Source: Bacillus mesophilus
GTDB taxonomy: Bacteria > Bacillota > Bacilli > Bacillales > SA4
Reading direction: 5' to 3'
NCBI RefSeq assembly: GCF_011008845.1
Contig: NZ_JAAIWM010000001.1
Coordinates: 434,001 to 498,000 of the forward strand
Length of the DNA: 64,000 nucleotides
Shown here piece after piece: positions 44,601-51,667 of the stretch (positions within the stretch are counted from its first letter, which is position 1; each line of letters opens with the position of its first letter). Position numbers and translations under genes: made by a program. The notes under the pieces were generated by a model. The model saw only the letters and a program-made list of their open reading frames with translations. It had not been told where the DNA came from and made no database searches.

Positions 44601-45260
44601 GTAATTGACACCGTGGAAGGATTCAGCCTCTTGTCCGGTATCAAAATCAATCGGGCGATTTCCGGTTATATCGTTAATCTCCATCTGATCTGCAAACATC
44701 CATGTGTACTCTCTAAAAGATGGCACATAAGGATTGTGTATATCTGCATCTGCACCGCTATTAATAGGGCCTCCTGTTACAGGATCTGTCCACCATGAAA
44801 AGCGTTTTTGCACATATAAGGCCCCGTATAAACCATTACCATTAGACCCGTTCTCACTACTTGAAGGATTCCCTAAGTCAGTGAATAAATAAATTCCTTC
44901 GTGAGATACATTCAATCGATAAAGAATTTTCTCACCAGTTGGGACAGTCGTATCTGGATTGAAACCAACATTGGCTCCATCAGAAGTGAGTACATCATAA
45001 TCAGCTTCTTGAAAATGCATACTTGATGCAAACGGAAGCTTGTTTTCAAATAAGATCTCGACAACATCCCCTTGATTAGCTCGGATAATGAGTGGTTGAA
45101 CTAAATCAACTGGAGTAAAAGGATTCTTCTTAACAAGTTCTTTTACTTTCTTCTCGTTTTCCTTTAATACGTACATCATCCCGTTTGGATTGTGATCTCC
45201 AAAGGTGTTTACAACGATACGTATTGGAATCGCGACGACATGATAGCATCGCTTCATCAT
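41601..45260 (-). CDS. mnxG: MnxG-type manganese-oxidising multicopper oxidase
   Basis: 1219 residues, about the length of MnxG of Bacillus sp. SG-1/PL-12. Three tandem units each begin with a paralogous strand block (YHVVAIPIRIVVN at ~6, YNISLIELPIVYN at ~450, YDIVAIQTPIIYN at ~840) and contain DVLTSDGANVGFNPD-type turns, indicating six cupredoxin domains as in ceruloplasmin. Copper motifs include HCHLYPHFGAGM at 335-346 (HCHxxxHxxxxM), HYHVH at 285-289, FFHDHLF, and HTFHLHGH at 1134-1141. It would oxidise Mn(II) to Mn oxide on the spore surface. It is third-last of a five-gene operon after MnxE- and MnxF-like genes; AGAGGAGG before ATG. Confidence 0.92.
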   Translation of the reverse strand: MMKRCYHVVAIPIRIVVNTFGDHNPNGMMYVLKENEKKVKELVKKNPFTPVDLVQPLIIRANQGDVVEILFENKLPFASSMHFQEADYDVLTSDGANVGFNPDTTVPTGEKILYRLNVSHEGIYLFTDLGNPSSSENGSNGNGLYGALYVQKRFSWWTDPVTGGPINSGADADIHNPYVPSFREYTWMFADQMEINDITGNRPIDFDTGQEAESFHGVNYRYEPLNRRKQLISEGVVCPDCDGEEVHHDSWVFGDPATPILRGYVGDSAKIRLSHAGVKETHVFHYHVHQWFRDNKNVNSEIFDSQSTSPQTHYDIEPLYGLGSLHGSIGDVIIHCHLYPHFGAGMWGINRVFDTLQDGSQCYPNGVPIKALQPLPDREPPPIPTPERPGFPNFIPGKVGCKAPRPPLGIVGGREMTDLERNAAIPNPRPGAVFSDPCLDNAPVIEYNISLIELPIVYNKQGWHDPKGRIYILDEDIDDVLSGRKEPIPLIIHQPAGVCIRVNFTNRLPHILDGDAFQTAVRTYEVGMHIHFVKFDVLVNDGANVGWNYDSSVLPGETIRYEYFADVELKAWFFHDHLFAVQHEQHGVFGAGVVQPRFSNIVDSQTGEETVRGTQVTVFHPLIPDYRDLALNVQDFVYLFDKDGNPIAPPGYPGSLDDPGVFAVNYRNEPLQFRLGPDCEPAYSFSSYVHGDPVTDILRAYEGDPIRIRLLQGAHEESHSFNLHGLEWLSERRDLDSKNEDQQHIGISESFTFETYLHTSGDYLWTFETEEDLWNGTWGLIRAYDEEVPNLIPLSDQPLPPKRTKPLPVCTGEPPEKAKEVVSLGPPESPVRCYDIVAIQTPIIYNPTYGEVDQNGIVFALAEDVDDILAGRKNPEPLVIRGNVGDTIEVNLTSLLEFDKFPFKDGIYPYPEVKEQAFYPPSLRVSLHPQLVLYDVKTSAGETVGFNPDQTVGPGETIKYKWYIDRSNGAARGMWDMADIRNHRSQGAFGAIIGEVRGTEYLDPYTHEPLKSGSNAVLRHPLLPDIREFVMIMHDGVRLYDEAGQLIQDPVDGILLADGPEDLAVEEVDTYDQGSRGFNYRTERLINRFREHPELSDLFSSKVFGDPATPVYEAYPGDPVSIRLVTPAERRRTHTFHLHGHYWRFDARDLNSRIESFVGFNVMGRKVDLELVGGAGSLFNFPGDYMYRSGNIMWDIELGMWGIMRVHERFMKHLPPLEK

Positions 45261-45275
45261 AAAACCTCCTCTCTA

Positions 45276-45575
45276 TTAACCATTCGTTAATTCAGGAATG
45301 GTTGGTCCATCATCTCTTTCTATATAAAAGACCTCAATATTGTGGATATGAATATGCCACAACCTATTTTCTAGCTGGGCATAGTGTGTTGTTTCCACAT
45401 CAATCTCAACTAGGTCATTAATAACATCTACAATGGTACCTATAAATAGAAACGGAAAGGACGGCATTAACACAAATACTTTTCGACCAATTCCATCGAT
45501 AAAATGCTGGATCATCGCTTCACCATGAATTTCATTTACTGAAGAAAAAGATTGATTATTACCTAAGTGGCTCAT
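45276..45575 (-). CDS. mnxF: MnxF-like small subunit of the Mn oxidase
   Basis: 99 residues. Central segment GRKVFVLMPSFPFLFIGTIVDVINDLVEIDV then RLWHIHIHNIEVFYIE has the five-strand Sm-like pattern; His residues in HIHIHN could bind copper. MnxE and MnxF are known as small copper-binding subunits forming MnxE3F3 with MnxG. Size and position (15 bp before mnxG, after the mnxE-like gene) support this name. AGAGGAGGT precedes ATG. Confidence 0.82.
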   Translation of the reverse strand: MSHLGNNQSFSSVNEIHGEAMIQHFIDGIGRKVFVLMPSFPFLFIGTIVDVINDLVEIDVETTHYAQLENRLWHIHIHNIEVFYIERDDGPTIPELTNG

Positions 45576-45590
45576 GGTTTGTACCTCCTC

Positions 45591-45899
45591 TTATGAGATT
45601 GGAAATCTAGTACTACAATCAAAATTTGTAGTAAAGTGGGCAATTTTTTCAAAAGGTATGCTAATTGGAAACGGATTTTCGTAAAATGGCGCATTAACAA
45701 ACTTGATAATGACTGGATATAAAGTGATATGCCCTGTCTCTACTTCGGCAATTGTTCCACAAAAAATGGGTCTAAAGGTTTGCCCTAATAAATTAAGTTG
45801 AGGTGCTTCTGTAACAACTAGGATTTCATCCCCAATCATTCCTACAAGGTCCTCAAATATACGGTCAACAATAGGTTCTTGGTCATTGTTGTGACTCAT
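45591..45899 (-). CDS. mnxE: MnxE-like small subunit of the Mn oxidase
   Basis: 102 residues. GDEILVVTEAPQLNLLGQTFRPIFCGTIAEVETGHITLYPV then ISIPFEKIAHF gives an Sm-like barrel pattern. Position directly before the mnxF-like gene (15 bp) and small size match MnxE of the MnxEFG complex. AAAGGAGGAT precedes ATG. The assignment of E versus F rests on order. Confidence 0.8.
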   Translation of the reverse strand: MSHNNDQEPIVDRIFEDLVGMIGDEILVVTEAPQLNLLGQTFRPIFCGTIAEVETGHITLYPVIIKFVNAPFYENPFPISIPFEKIAHFTTNFDCSTRFPIS

Positions 45900-45980
45900 T
45901 ACATATCCTCCTTTAATAAAGATTACTAGTAATCTATTCTTCTTGGATCTAATTGGTATAGGTTCATATACAGGTTGGTA

Positions 45981-46739
45981 TCAAAAACTCATCCATTTTT
46001 TTATAATATCTAACAATCTCAGACTTTCAATATAAGCAATTTCCCCAAGATTAACTTCCATGTTCTTTTTCATTAGTTTCAACTGGAGCTTATCTTTTTT
46101 TACATCCACAATTTTTCCTATTTCCTTATTTCCTGTTAACAACCTTACTTCAATCCAGGTGCCCTCCCATCTCTTAAGACTTGAATGAATAGAATCTTCA
46201 TTGAACAGCTGATAAATCGGATCTCTTTTCGTAACCGTTTCTCCAAAGTTGTATAAAAGTTTTTCACGAAACTGATTATCATAAATAAAGTGTTGATGTG
46301 TGTTTGAATAATTAGGGATTCCATATGGAACGTTTGCCGAGTCGATAAGCTGATAAGGGATCCAATACCTGCTTTTCAAATCAGTTAACATCACATGATC
46401 CCGCCCCACTCCACTTACTTTTCCAACTGTATAAATAGATTTTCCATTATAAAGTGAATACACCTCTACCTGCTGATTACGCTTCATTTTAAAGAATTTT
46501 TTTAGTGTTAAAACTTTTTTCCTAGACGGGTCTTTGCTCGTAATATTAAATAAATTTCTTTGATCCAAATATTCCATCAAAATTCTTGTTTCCTCTGTAG
46601 AGAGGTTACTAGTTGGGGAGGTTAATCCCTCTCCTAGTGATAAGTTCCTCTCATTTATTTGATCCATTACAATAATTTCTTCTTTTCTTCTTTCTAATAA
46701 CCTTCTTACATATTCGTCATGCAGGATTTTCTCTTTCAC
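45981..46739 (-). CDS. First gene of the mnx-type operon: protein with two Sm-like modules
   Basis: About 252 residues. A helical N-terminus rich in Arg/Glu is followed by two barrel-like units, QQVEVYSLYNGKSIYTVGKVSGVGRDHVMLTD ... WIPYQLIDSA and WIEVRLLTGNKEIGKIVDVKKDKLQLKLMKKNMEVNLGEIAYIESLRL, with the linking FREKLLYNFGE. It is a paralogue of 40804-41553. The GTG start at 46737-46739 follows a perfect AAGGAGGT, so the longer ATG start 78 bp upstream is unlikely. Position corresponds to genes upstream of mnxE in SG-1 (mnxD by order), but I cannot confirm the name. Confidence 0.75.
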   Translation of the reverse strand: MKEKILHDEYVRRLLERRKEEIIVMDQINERNLSLGEGLTSPTSNLSTEETRILMEYLDQRNLFNITSKDPSRKKVLTLKKFFKMKRNQQVEVYSLYNGKSIYTVGKVSGVGRDHVMLTDLKSRYWIPYQLIDSANVPYGIPNYSNTHQHFIYDNQFREKLLYNFGETVTKRDPIYQLFNEDSIHSSLKRWEGTWIEVRLLTGNKEIGKIVDVKKDKLQLKLMKKNMEVNLGEIAYIESLRLLDIIKKWMSF

Positions 46740-46773
46740 AAAGTACCTCCTTCCGTTTTGAAGATAATCTTTA

Positions 46774-46782
46774 TAAGGTATG
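46774..46782 (-). promoter_or_regulatory. Candidate sigma-K -10 of the mnx-type operon
   Basis: CATACCTTA on the minus strand, ~35 bp before the GTG start, fits CATAnnnTA; no AC lies at the ideal 16-nt spacing, so the assignment is tentative. The mnx operon of SG-1 is known to be a late mother-cell gene. Confidence 0.4.
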
Positions 46783-46876
46783 TCAAAAGTCCTGAACTTG
46801 AGATTGACCAACGTCATTCTTAATAAAATTACTACGTAGCGAGCCTAATTTTACAAACTATGGACACCTTCCTAAC

Positions 46877-46903
46877 ACCAAACAGCTTACTTTTCATAGA
46901 TTA
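46877..46903 (+). promoter_or_regulatory. Sigma-K promoter of the first cotY/Z gene
   Basis: AC (46877-46878), exactly 16 nt, CATAGATTA (46895-46903). This matches the sigma-K consensus fully and lies about 46 bp before the ATG. Confidence 0.75.
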
Positions 46904-46949
46904 GTTAGTGACGATAACGTCAAAATAAAAACTAGGGAGATGAAAGTTA

Positions 46950-47426
46950 ATGAGTTGTAAAGATCATGATTTTAATTGTGTATGTGATGCAGTCCGTAAT
47001 ATCGCTGACCTTCAAGACGCTGTAGAAGATAACTGTCCTACTAGTTGCTACTCAAACCTATTAAACCCAGCATTTGCTCCAGGTAGAGACACGATTCCAT
47101 TCATTCTTTATACAAAGAAAGGTAAGCCATTCACTGCATTTGGTAACATCCGTCCAGACAATGTTTCAAGCCCTGTTATTGGTATGAATGCTTTCAAAAC
47201 ACCTTTCTTCCGTGTAAACAGTGTAGATGGTTGTTGTGCGACGCTTGAATTACTAGAGTCAGATGTTGAGCCTGATTGCAGAAAAGATGTTGAAGACATC
47301 ATCTGTGGTACTGAGCGTTTATTCAGAACGAACAACTGTATTGAAGTTGACTTAAGCTGCTTCTGTGCAATCCAATGTTTAACTCCTGAATTGTTAGCTC
47401 CACTAACTGGTCAACACAAACGCTAA
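46950..47426 (+). CDS. CotY/CotZ/ExsY family spore coat/exosporium protein
   Basis: 158 residues, family length. Landmarks: HDFNCVCDAVRNIADLQDAVEDNCPTSCYSNLL, DTIPFILYTKKGKPFTAFGNI, FKTPFFRVNSVDGCCATLELL, and NNCIEVDLSCFCAIQCLTPELL. Over a dozen Cys residues make disulfide-linked two-dimensional arrays in the crust of B. subtilis (CotY/CotZ) or exosporium base (ExsY). A sigma-K promoter and AGGGAG site precede it, and a terminator follows. In tandem with a second copy at 47575. CotY versus CotZ cannot be told. Confidence 0.93.
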   Translation: MSCKDHDFNCVCDAVRNIADLQDAVEDNCPTSCYSNLLNPAFAPGRDTIPFILYTKKGKPFTAFGNIRPDNVSSPVIGMNAFKTPFFRVNSVDGCCATLELLESDVEPDCRKDVEDIICGTERLFRTNNCIEVDLSCFCAIQCLTPELLAPLTGQHKR

Positions 47427-47441
47427 TTTTAGAAAAGTAAG

Positions 47442-47470
47442 AGCCCGGCAAATTGCTGGGCTTTTCTTTT
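47442..47470 (+). terminator. Terminator after the first cotY/Z gene
   Basis: AGCCCGGCA and TGCTGGGCT form a stem with one G-T pair around a short loop and are followed by TTTCTTTT. Confidence 0.85.
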
Positions 47471-47574
47471 GTCCATAAGCAAAAAGATAGGTAACCCACC
47501 TACACACATATATACTTGTCCCTCTATAACATAGTAAGGAATCACAAGTTAATAGAGTTATAGGAGGCAATTGA

Positions 47575-48120
47575 ATGAGTAAACGTAAAGATGATTTTGA
47601 TTTTAATTGTGTATGCAAAGCTGTTCAAAACATTAAAGATTTACAAGATGCTGTAGAAGATAACTGTCCTACTAGTTGTTTTTCAGATCTTTTATCCCCA
47701 GCTAATTTTGTAGGTGATACAATTCCTTTCTTGCTTTATACAAAGAAAGGTGATCTTTTTAAAGCATTTGGAAACATTGGTGAGTTAAGAGGCGGGGAAT
47801 GTTTTAAGACTCCATTTTTCCGAGTAGAAGGTATCGATGGCTGCTGTGCAACTCTTTCTTTATTAAGACCAATTGGAGTAGACTTTTGCGAAACAGATGA
47901 TATTTGCAATGTGGAAAGACTAGTCAAAACAGACTTCTGTATTGAGGTTGACCTTGGTTGCTTCTGTGCTATTCAATGTCTAGACCCAAGACTTGTCACT
48001 AACTTCTTTAGAGGCCAAGAAAGTGTTGCGAGTGTAGAAGACTCCGTTGAAGTTGAAGTAGAAGATGTTCAAGAAGACGATGATGACAATTTCGGAGGTC
48101 GTCGAAGAAGAAGACGTTAA
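47575..48120 (+). CDS. CotY/CotZ/ExsY family coat protein with acidic and Arg-rich tail
   Basis: 181 residues. The core is closely similar to the neighbour (FNCVCKAVQNIKDLQDAVEDNCPTSC, DTIPFLLYTKKGDLFKAFGNI, FFRVEGIDGCCATLSLL, FCIEVDLGCFCAIQCLDPRL), then ~35 extra residues form an acidic Val/Glu/Asp stretch ending GGRRRRRR. Gene position beside CotO and fabI mirrors cotZ-cotO-fabI of B. subtilis, so this copy is the better cotZ candidate. AGGAGG lies 7 nt before the ATG. Confidence 0.9.
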   Translation: MSKRKDDFDFNCVCKAVQNIKDLQDAVEDNCPTSCFSDLLSPANFVGDTIPFLLYTKKGDLFKAFGNIGELRGGECFKTPFFRVEGIDGCCATLSLLRPIGVDFCETDDICNVERLVKTDFCIEVDLGCFCAIQCLDPRLVTNFFRGQESVASVEDSVEVEVEDVQEDDDDNFGGRRRRRR

Positions 48121-48127
48121 TAGATAA

Positions 48128-48160
48128 AAAAAGAAATTGGCTTCCAGGCCAATTTCTTTT
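48128..48160. terminator. Bidirectional terminator between cotZ-like and cotO
   Basis: AAAGAAATTGGC and GCCAATTTCTTT form a stem with a 6-nt loop and T-run on the plus strand and A-run on the other. Confidence 0.9.
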
Positions 48161-48161
48161 T

Positions 48162-48593
48162 TTATAACCCTATAACCTGAATACTTTGAATCAAACGAAT
48201 TGGAATTTGGACCTTGTATGGATCCTTCAGTATTCTTGCTGTCACAATGTTATTTTCCAGTGAAACAATCCTACCCTGGTACGTTTCGGTTTCTGTGATA
48301 ATTTCACACAAGGGTTTCGGCATGTTTGATTTACGATTGGTAAAGAAATGTATTTTCTCTTCAATAGAATATTCATGAAACTTTTTTCGTAAAGGAATAG
48401 TCTTTTCTTCTTCCTTTGTTTCTAGATCTGGAACTTCACTTAAGGGTTCTGTTTCTAGGTTTTCTACATCAAGCTCTGGTACCTCTTTTTTTATCGTATA
48501 ATAATCTTGCATCTTTACAAAAGCCGGTTGTAAGTCCGGTTGAGCAATGTATAAGAGAGGTGGACGTTTGACTGTTTGAGGTTCTTCTTTCAT
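48162..48593 (-). CDS. cotO: CotO-type spore coat morphogenetic protein
   Basis: 143 residues, shorter than B. subtilis CotO (YjbX, ~227). It opens KRPPLLYIAQPDLQPAF, has a Glu-rich middle, then YSIEEKIHFFTNRKSNMPKPLCEIITETETYQGRIVSLENNIVTARILKDPYKVQIPIRLIQSIQV, an Sm-like C-terminal module. CotO directs outer-coat and crust assembly in B. subtilis and exosporium assembly in B. cereus. Name supported by position between fabI and cotZ-like genes, as in B. subtilis. Confidence 0.85.
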   Translation of the reverse strand: MKEEPQTVKRPPLLYIAQPDLQPAFVKMQDYYTIKKEVPELDVENLETEPLSEVPDLETKEEEKTIPLRKKFHEYSIEEKIHFFTNRKSNMPKPLCEIITETETYQGRIVSLENNIVTARILKDPYKVQIPIRLIQSIQVIGL

Positions 48594-48722
48594 TTGTGTT
48601 TACCCTCCGTATCCATTAGTTTTCACTTTATGTGTATGCTTGTTACGGAATGGGTGTGCCTATTTTTAAATGAATATTGAATTATTTCTTAGTTTAAGGT
48701 TCACTAATGAGGATAGATAATA

Positions 48723-48745
48723 GAAAAACCCCTGCTTGCAGGGGT
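48723..48745 (-). terminator. Terminator of fabI
   Basis: ACCCCTGC/GCAGGGGT stem with a 2-nt loop, followed on the minus strand by TTTTTC. Confidence 0.9.
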
Positions 48746-48749
48746 CTAA

Positions 48750-49526
48750 TTAATTTCCTAATATATGATATCCTGAATCAACATGAATCATTTCACCAGT
48801 AATTCCTCGTGATAGATCACTGAATAAGAATACGGCTGTATCTCCTACTTCTTCTTGAGTAGTTGTGCGACGAAGTGGTGATTTTTCTTCAATTTCTTTT
48901 AAGATTGAGTTGAAATCACTAACTCCTTTAGCCGATAATGTACGAATTGGACCTGCAGAAATAGAGTTCACACGAATTCCTTGCTTCCCAAGGTCATTGG
49001 CTAAGTACTTCACACTTGCATCAAGAGAAGCCTTCGCAACACCCATTACATTATAGTTGTTAACTACACGCTCTCCACCTAGGTAAGTAAGAGTGACAAT
49101 ACCTCCACCCTCAGTCATCAAGTCCTTCGCCACTTTAGCAACAGCTGTTAACGAATAAGAGCTAATATTATGTGCTAATAAAAATCCATCTCTTGTTGTA
49201 TTCATATAATCACCGTTTAACTCTTCTTTGTTAGCAAAAGCAATACAGTGTGCAACACCATGAATAACCCCAACTGATTCCTTAATCTCTTCAAAGCATT
49301 TTTCAATATCCTGATCATTAGTTACATCGCAAGGTAGAACCAGTGAATCTTTACGATCTAAAGATTCTGCGAGATCACGCACGCTCTGCTCAAGACGTTC
49401 ACCTGCGTAGGTAAACACTAGACGTGCTCCTGCATCATGTAATGATCTAGCAATTCCCCATGCAATACTTCTTTTATTTGCAACACCCATTACCACATAT
49501 GTACGATCTTTTAAAGAAAAATTCAT
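48750..49526 (-). CDS. fabI: Enoyl-[acyl-carrier-protein] reductase (NADH) FabI
   Basis: About 258 residues, a short-chain dehydrogenase: VVMGVANKRSIAWGIA (FabI-type NAD loop), and catalytic Y-x6-K in NNYNVMGVAKASL; SAGPIRTLSAKG and GITGEMIHVDSGYHILG complete the family signature. It does the last step of fatty-acid elongation. Start ATG 49524-49526 has AGGAGG 9 nt upstream. A FapR-like operator overlaps its promoter, so malonyl-CoA should control it. Confidence 0.97.
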   Translation of the reverse strand: MNFSLKDRTYVVMGVANKRSIAWGIARSLHDAGARLVFTYAGERLEQSVRDLAESLDRKDSLVLPCDVTNDQDIEKCFEEIKESVGVIHGVAHCIAFANKEELNGDYMNTTRDGFLLAHNISSYSLTAVAKVAKDLMTEGGGIVTLTYLGGERVVNNYNVMGVAKASLDASVKYLANDLGKQGIRVNSISAGPIRTLSAKGVSDFNSILKEIEEKSPLRRTTTQEEVGDTAVFLFSDLSRGITGEMIHVDSGYHILGN

Positions 49527-49563
49527 CAATTGGTTCCTCCTAAAAATCCATTTATACATGTTA

Positions 49564-49580
49564 TTAGTACCTAGTCATAG
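49564..49580. promoter_or_regulatory. FapR-like operator of fabI
   Basis: TTAGTACCTAGTCATAG resembles the FapR 17-bp box (consensus of the type TTAGTACCTRGTMTTAA) and overlaps TATACT on the minus strand, a probable -10. FapR represses lipid synthesis genes including fabI until malonyl-CoA binds. Confidence 0.65.
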
Positions 49581-49688
49581 TATAACATAATAGTTATTGA
49601 TTTTACCATATGCTTTAAAAAAAGACGGTTACCCTGAAAAGAGGGAATCTTCATTCCAGAACACTGCTAAAGAAAGGTCTTGTTATAA

Positions 49689-49720
49689 GAAAAAGCCTTA
49701 TCAAATGATAAGGCTTTTTC
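49689..49720. terminator. Terminator of the antiporter gene
   Basis: A 15-bp perfect stem (49689-49703 / 49706-49720) with A-run and T-run flanks, followed by the antiporter stop region. Confidence 0.9.
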
Positions 49721-49725
49721 GGTAT

Positions 49726-51585
49726 TTATACGGTTTTCCCAAATTCTAATACCATCTTAAGTTCGTCTACATATTCTCTAGAACCTGTAACGATTAAACG
49801 ATCATCTAGCTTCAATTCGGTATCTCCGTGAGGAACAATGGAATCCTTGCCTCTAAAGATACGAACAAAAATTACATCTCCTGTAAAAGGAAAGTTTCTA
49901 AGCTGTATTCCGTTATAAAGGTTATTGGACATATTGATTTGATATAGTGCTGTTTCTTGATTGGTTAAGATATTCATTACGCCTGGTGATTCAATTAATG
50001 CACGTAACAAAGATTTTGTAGAAAGGAAAACTGAGAATACTTCAACACCATGACTCTTTAATGCTTCATCTAACTCAGGTGTCTCAGCACGAGCAATGAC
50101 ACGCTCTACGCCATATTCCTTAGCAAACGTTGCAATCTCTGCGTTTTTTTCCTCATCCCCTGTTGTTACAACAAGGATATCGACAGCAAAAATATCTAAT
50201 TCCTTCAATTCATCAATCGAATAATTCTCTAGTTCTACAATGTTGAATAGGGAATCTGTCACTTGCTTTTCAATCTTCTCTTGTTTTATATGGTAGATGG
50301 TTGTGTCATAGAGATTTTTATTTAATTCTAAAGTTGCTGGTAGTGTTAGTTGATTTGCCCCAATAAACGCAACCTTTTTCTTCATGTCCTCTTCTTCCTG
50401 AATCGGGAACAGTTTCTTAAATGCAATTGGAGTGATAATGCTCGTAATAACCGCAACTAGAATCAGTGCTCCTGACATTTGACCATCAATGATGCCCATT
50501 CTTTCCCCAATCGTTGCCGCTGCAATCACTAAAGAAAGTGTCGAGGTCAATAGGAATCCTGAAGCAAGAACTGTTTTTGTATCATACCAGAACCTCATAA
50601 TATAAATTGGCACAAGTTTAGAAACAAATAATGCAATTAATAATAGCGGTATTAAATATAAAACTTTTGGATCCTCAAATAAACTCCAAATATCTAAATT
50701 AACCCCTACCATTACAAAGAATATCGGAATTAAAAATCCATAACCAAATGAGTCAAGCTTATGCACAAGGTCAGCATTCGGTGATAGTAATGAAACTAGT
50801 ACCCCTGCTAAAAATGCTCCAAGTATATTCTCTGCACCCACTGACTCTGATACACCAACTAGTACGATGATTAAAGTAAAAACGGCTCTCGTCCCAATTT
50901 GAATAGTACCCTTTGACATAGTCTCTAAATAGGTTTGGTTCTTAAAGTATTTACCTACTAGATAGAATGCTACACCTGCACCAAATAGGATGAGTAATAA
51001 CCACATGTTTCCTTGATCTTCACTATACAATGATACAAATACAGCAAGTAGAATCATCGTCACAAGGTCTGCGATTACAGCTACTAATAAAATCGTTTGT
51101 CCGATTGAACGCTTCATTAGGTTAGCTTCTTTTAACGTAGGTACGACTACCCCTAAGGAAATGGTAGAAATAATTAAGGTCATTAAGAATGCATTTTCAA
51201 TGAATCCTGCCCATACAAACATATAAGATAATAATAATGAGATTCCGAATATCCCTACAAATACAATGGAAGAAACAAAAAATGCATTAGGTGCATCTTT
51301 TCCAGATGGTAAAATTTCTTTCTTTTTATTACCAGCAAACGCTGAAAAGTCGATTTCAAGTCCACTTAAAAACATTAAGAAAATGAACCCCAAAGTGGAA
51401 AGTGTTTCAATCCACATATCTGGATGTATTAAGTTAAAACCTGTTTTACCAATAATTAATCCCATGATAATTTCTGCCACTACGACCGGGAGAAAATTAA
51501 GTTTGAATCTGTGCATTAATAACGGCGTTAGAAATGCAACTATAACTACTATTAGTAATGATGTTACGGAAGCATGATGTTCCAA
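49726..51585 (-). CDS. yjbQ: Cation:proton antiporter of the CPA2/KefB type (YjbQ)
   Basis: About 619 residues. The first ~390 form 12-13 membrane helices of the Na+/H+ exchanger fold (FLPVVVAEIIMGLIIGKTGFNL; FLMFLSGLEIDF; ENILGAFLAGVLVSLL). The end carries a TrkA-N-like (VAFIGANQLTLPATLELN) and a TrkA-C domain (PFTGDVIFVRIFRGKDSIVPHGDTELKLDDRLIVTGS). Order (after mgtE, before fabI) matches B. subtilis yjbQ. Start TTG 51583-51585 behind AAAGGGGG. Probable K+ or Na+ homeostasis role. Confidence 0.88.
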   Translation of the reverse strand: MEHHASVTSLLIVVIVAFLTPLLMHRFKLNFLPVVVAEIIMGLIIGKTGFNLIHPDMWIETLSTLGFIFLMFLSGLEIDFSAFAGNKKKEILPSGKDAPNAFFVSSIVFVGIFGISLLLSYMFVWAGFIENAFLMTLIISTISLGVVVPTLKEANLMKRSIGQTILLVAVIADLVTMILLAVFVSLYSEDQGNMWLLLILFGAGVAFYLVGKYFKNQTYLETMSKGTIQIGTRAVFTLIIVLVGVSESVGAENILGAFLAGVLVSLLSPNADLVHKLDSFGYGFLIPIFFVMVGVNLDIWSLFEDPKVLYLIPLLLIALFVSKLVPIYIMRFWYDTKTVLASGFLLTSTLSLVIAAATIGERMGIIDGQMSGALILVAVITSIITPIAFKKLFPIQEEEDMKKKVAFIGANQLTLPATLELNKNLYDTTIYHIKQEKIEKQVTDSLFNIVELENYSIDELKELDIFAVDILVVTTGDEEKNAEIATFAKEYGVERVIARAETPELDEALKSHGVEVFSVFLSTKSLLRALIESPGVMNILTNQETALYQINMSNNLYNGIQLRNFPFTGDVIFVRIFRGKDSIVPHGDTELKLDDRLIVTGSREYVDELKMVLEFGKTV

Positions 51586-51667
51586 ATTGTATTCCCCCTT
51601 TAACACTGAAGCTTTTAAAGTGTATCTTAAGAAATATTTTGAACAATTTACTTTTATTCAATATTCC

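Noticed and set aside
47510..47560. Sigma-K promoter for the second cotY/Z gene
   Set aside because: CATA boxes at this place lack the AC at 15-17 nt spacing and the -10 tail; too weak to call.
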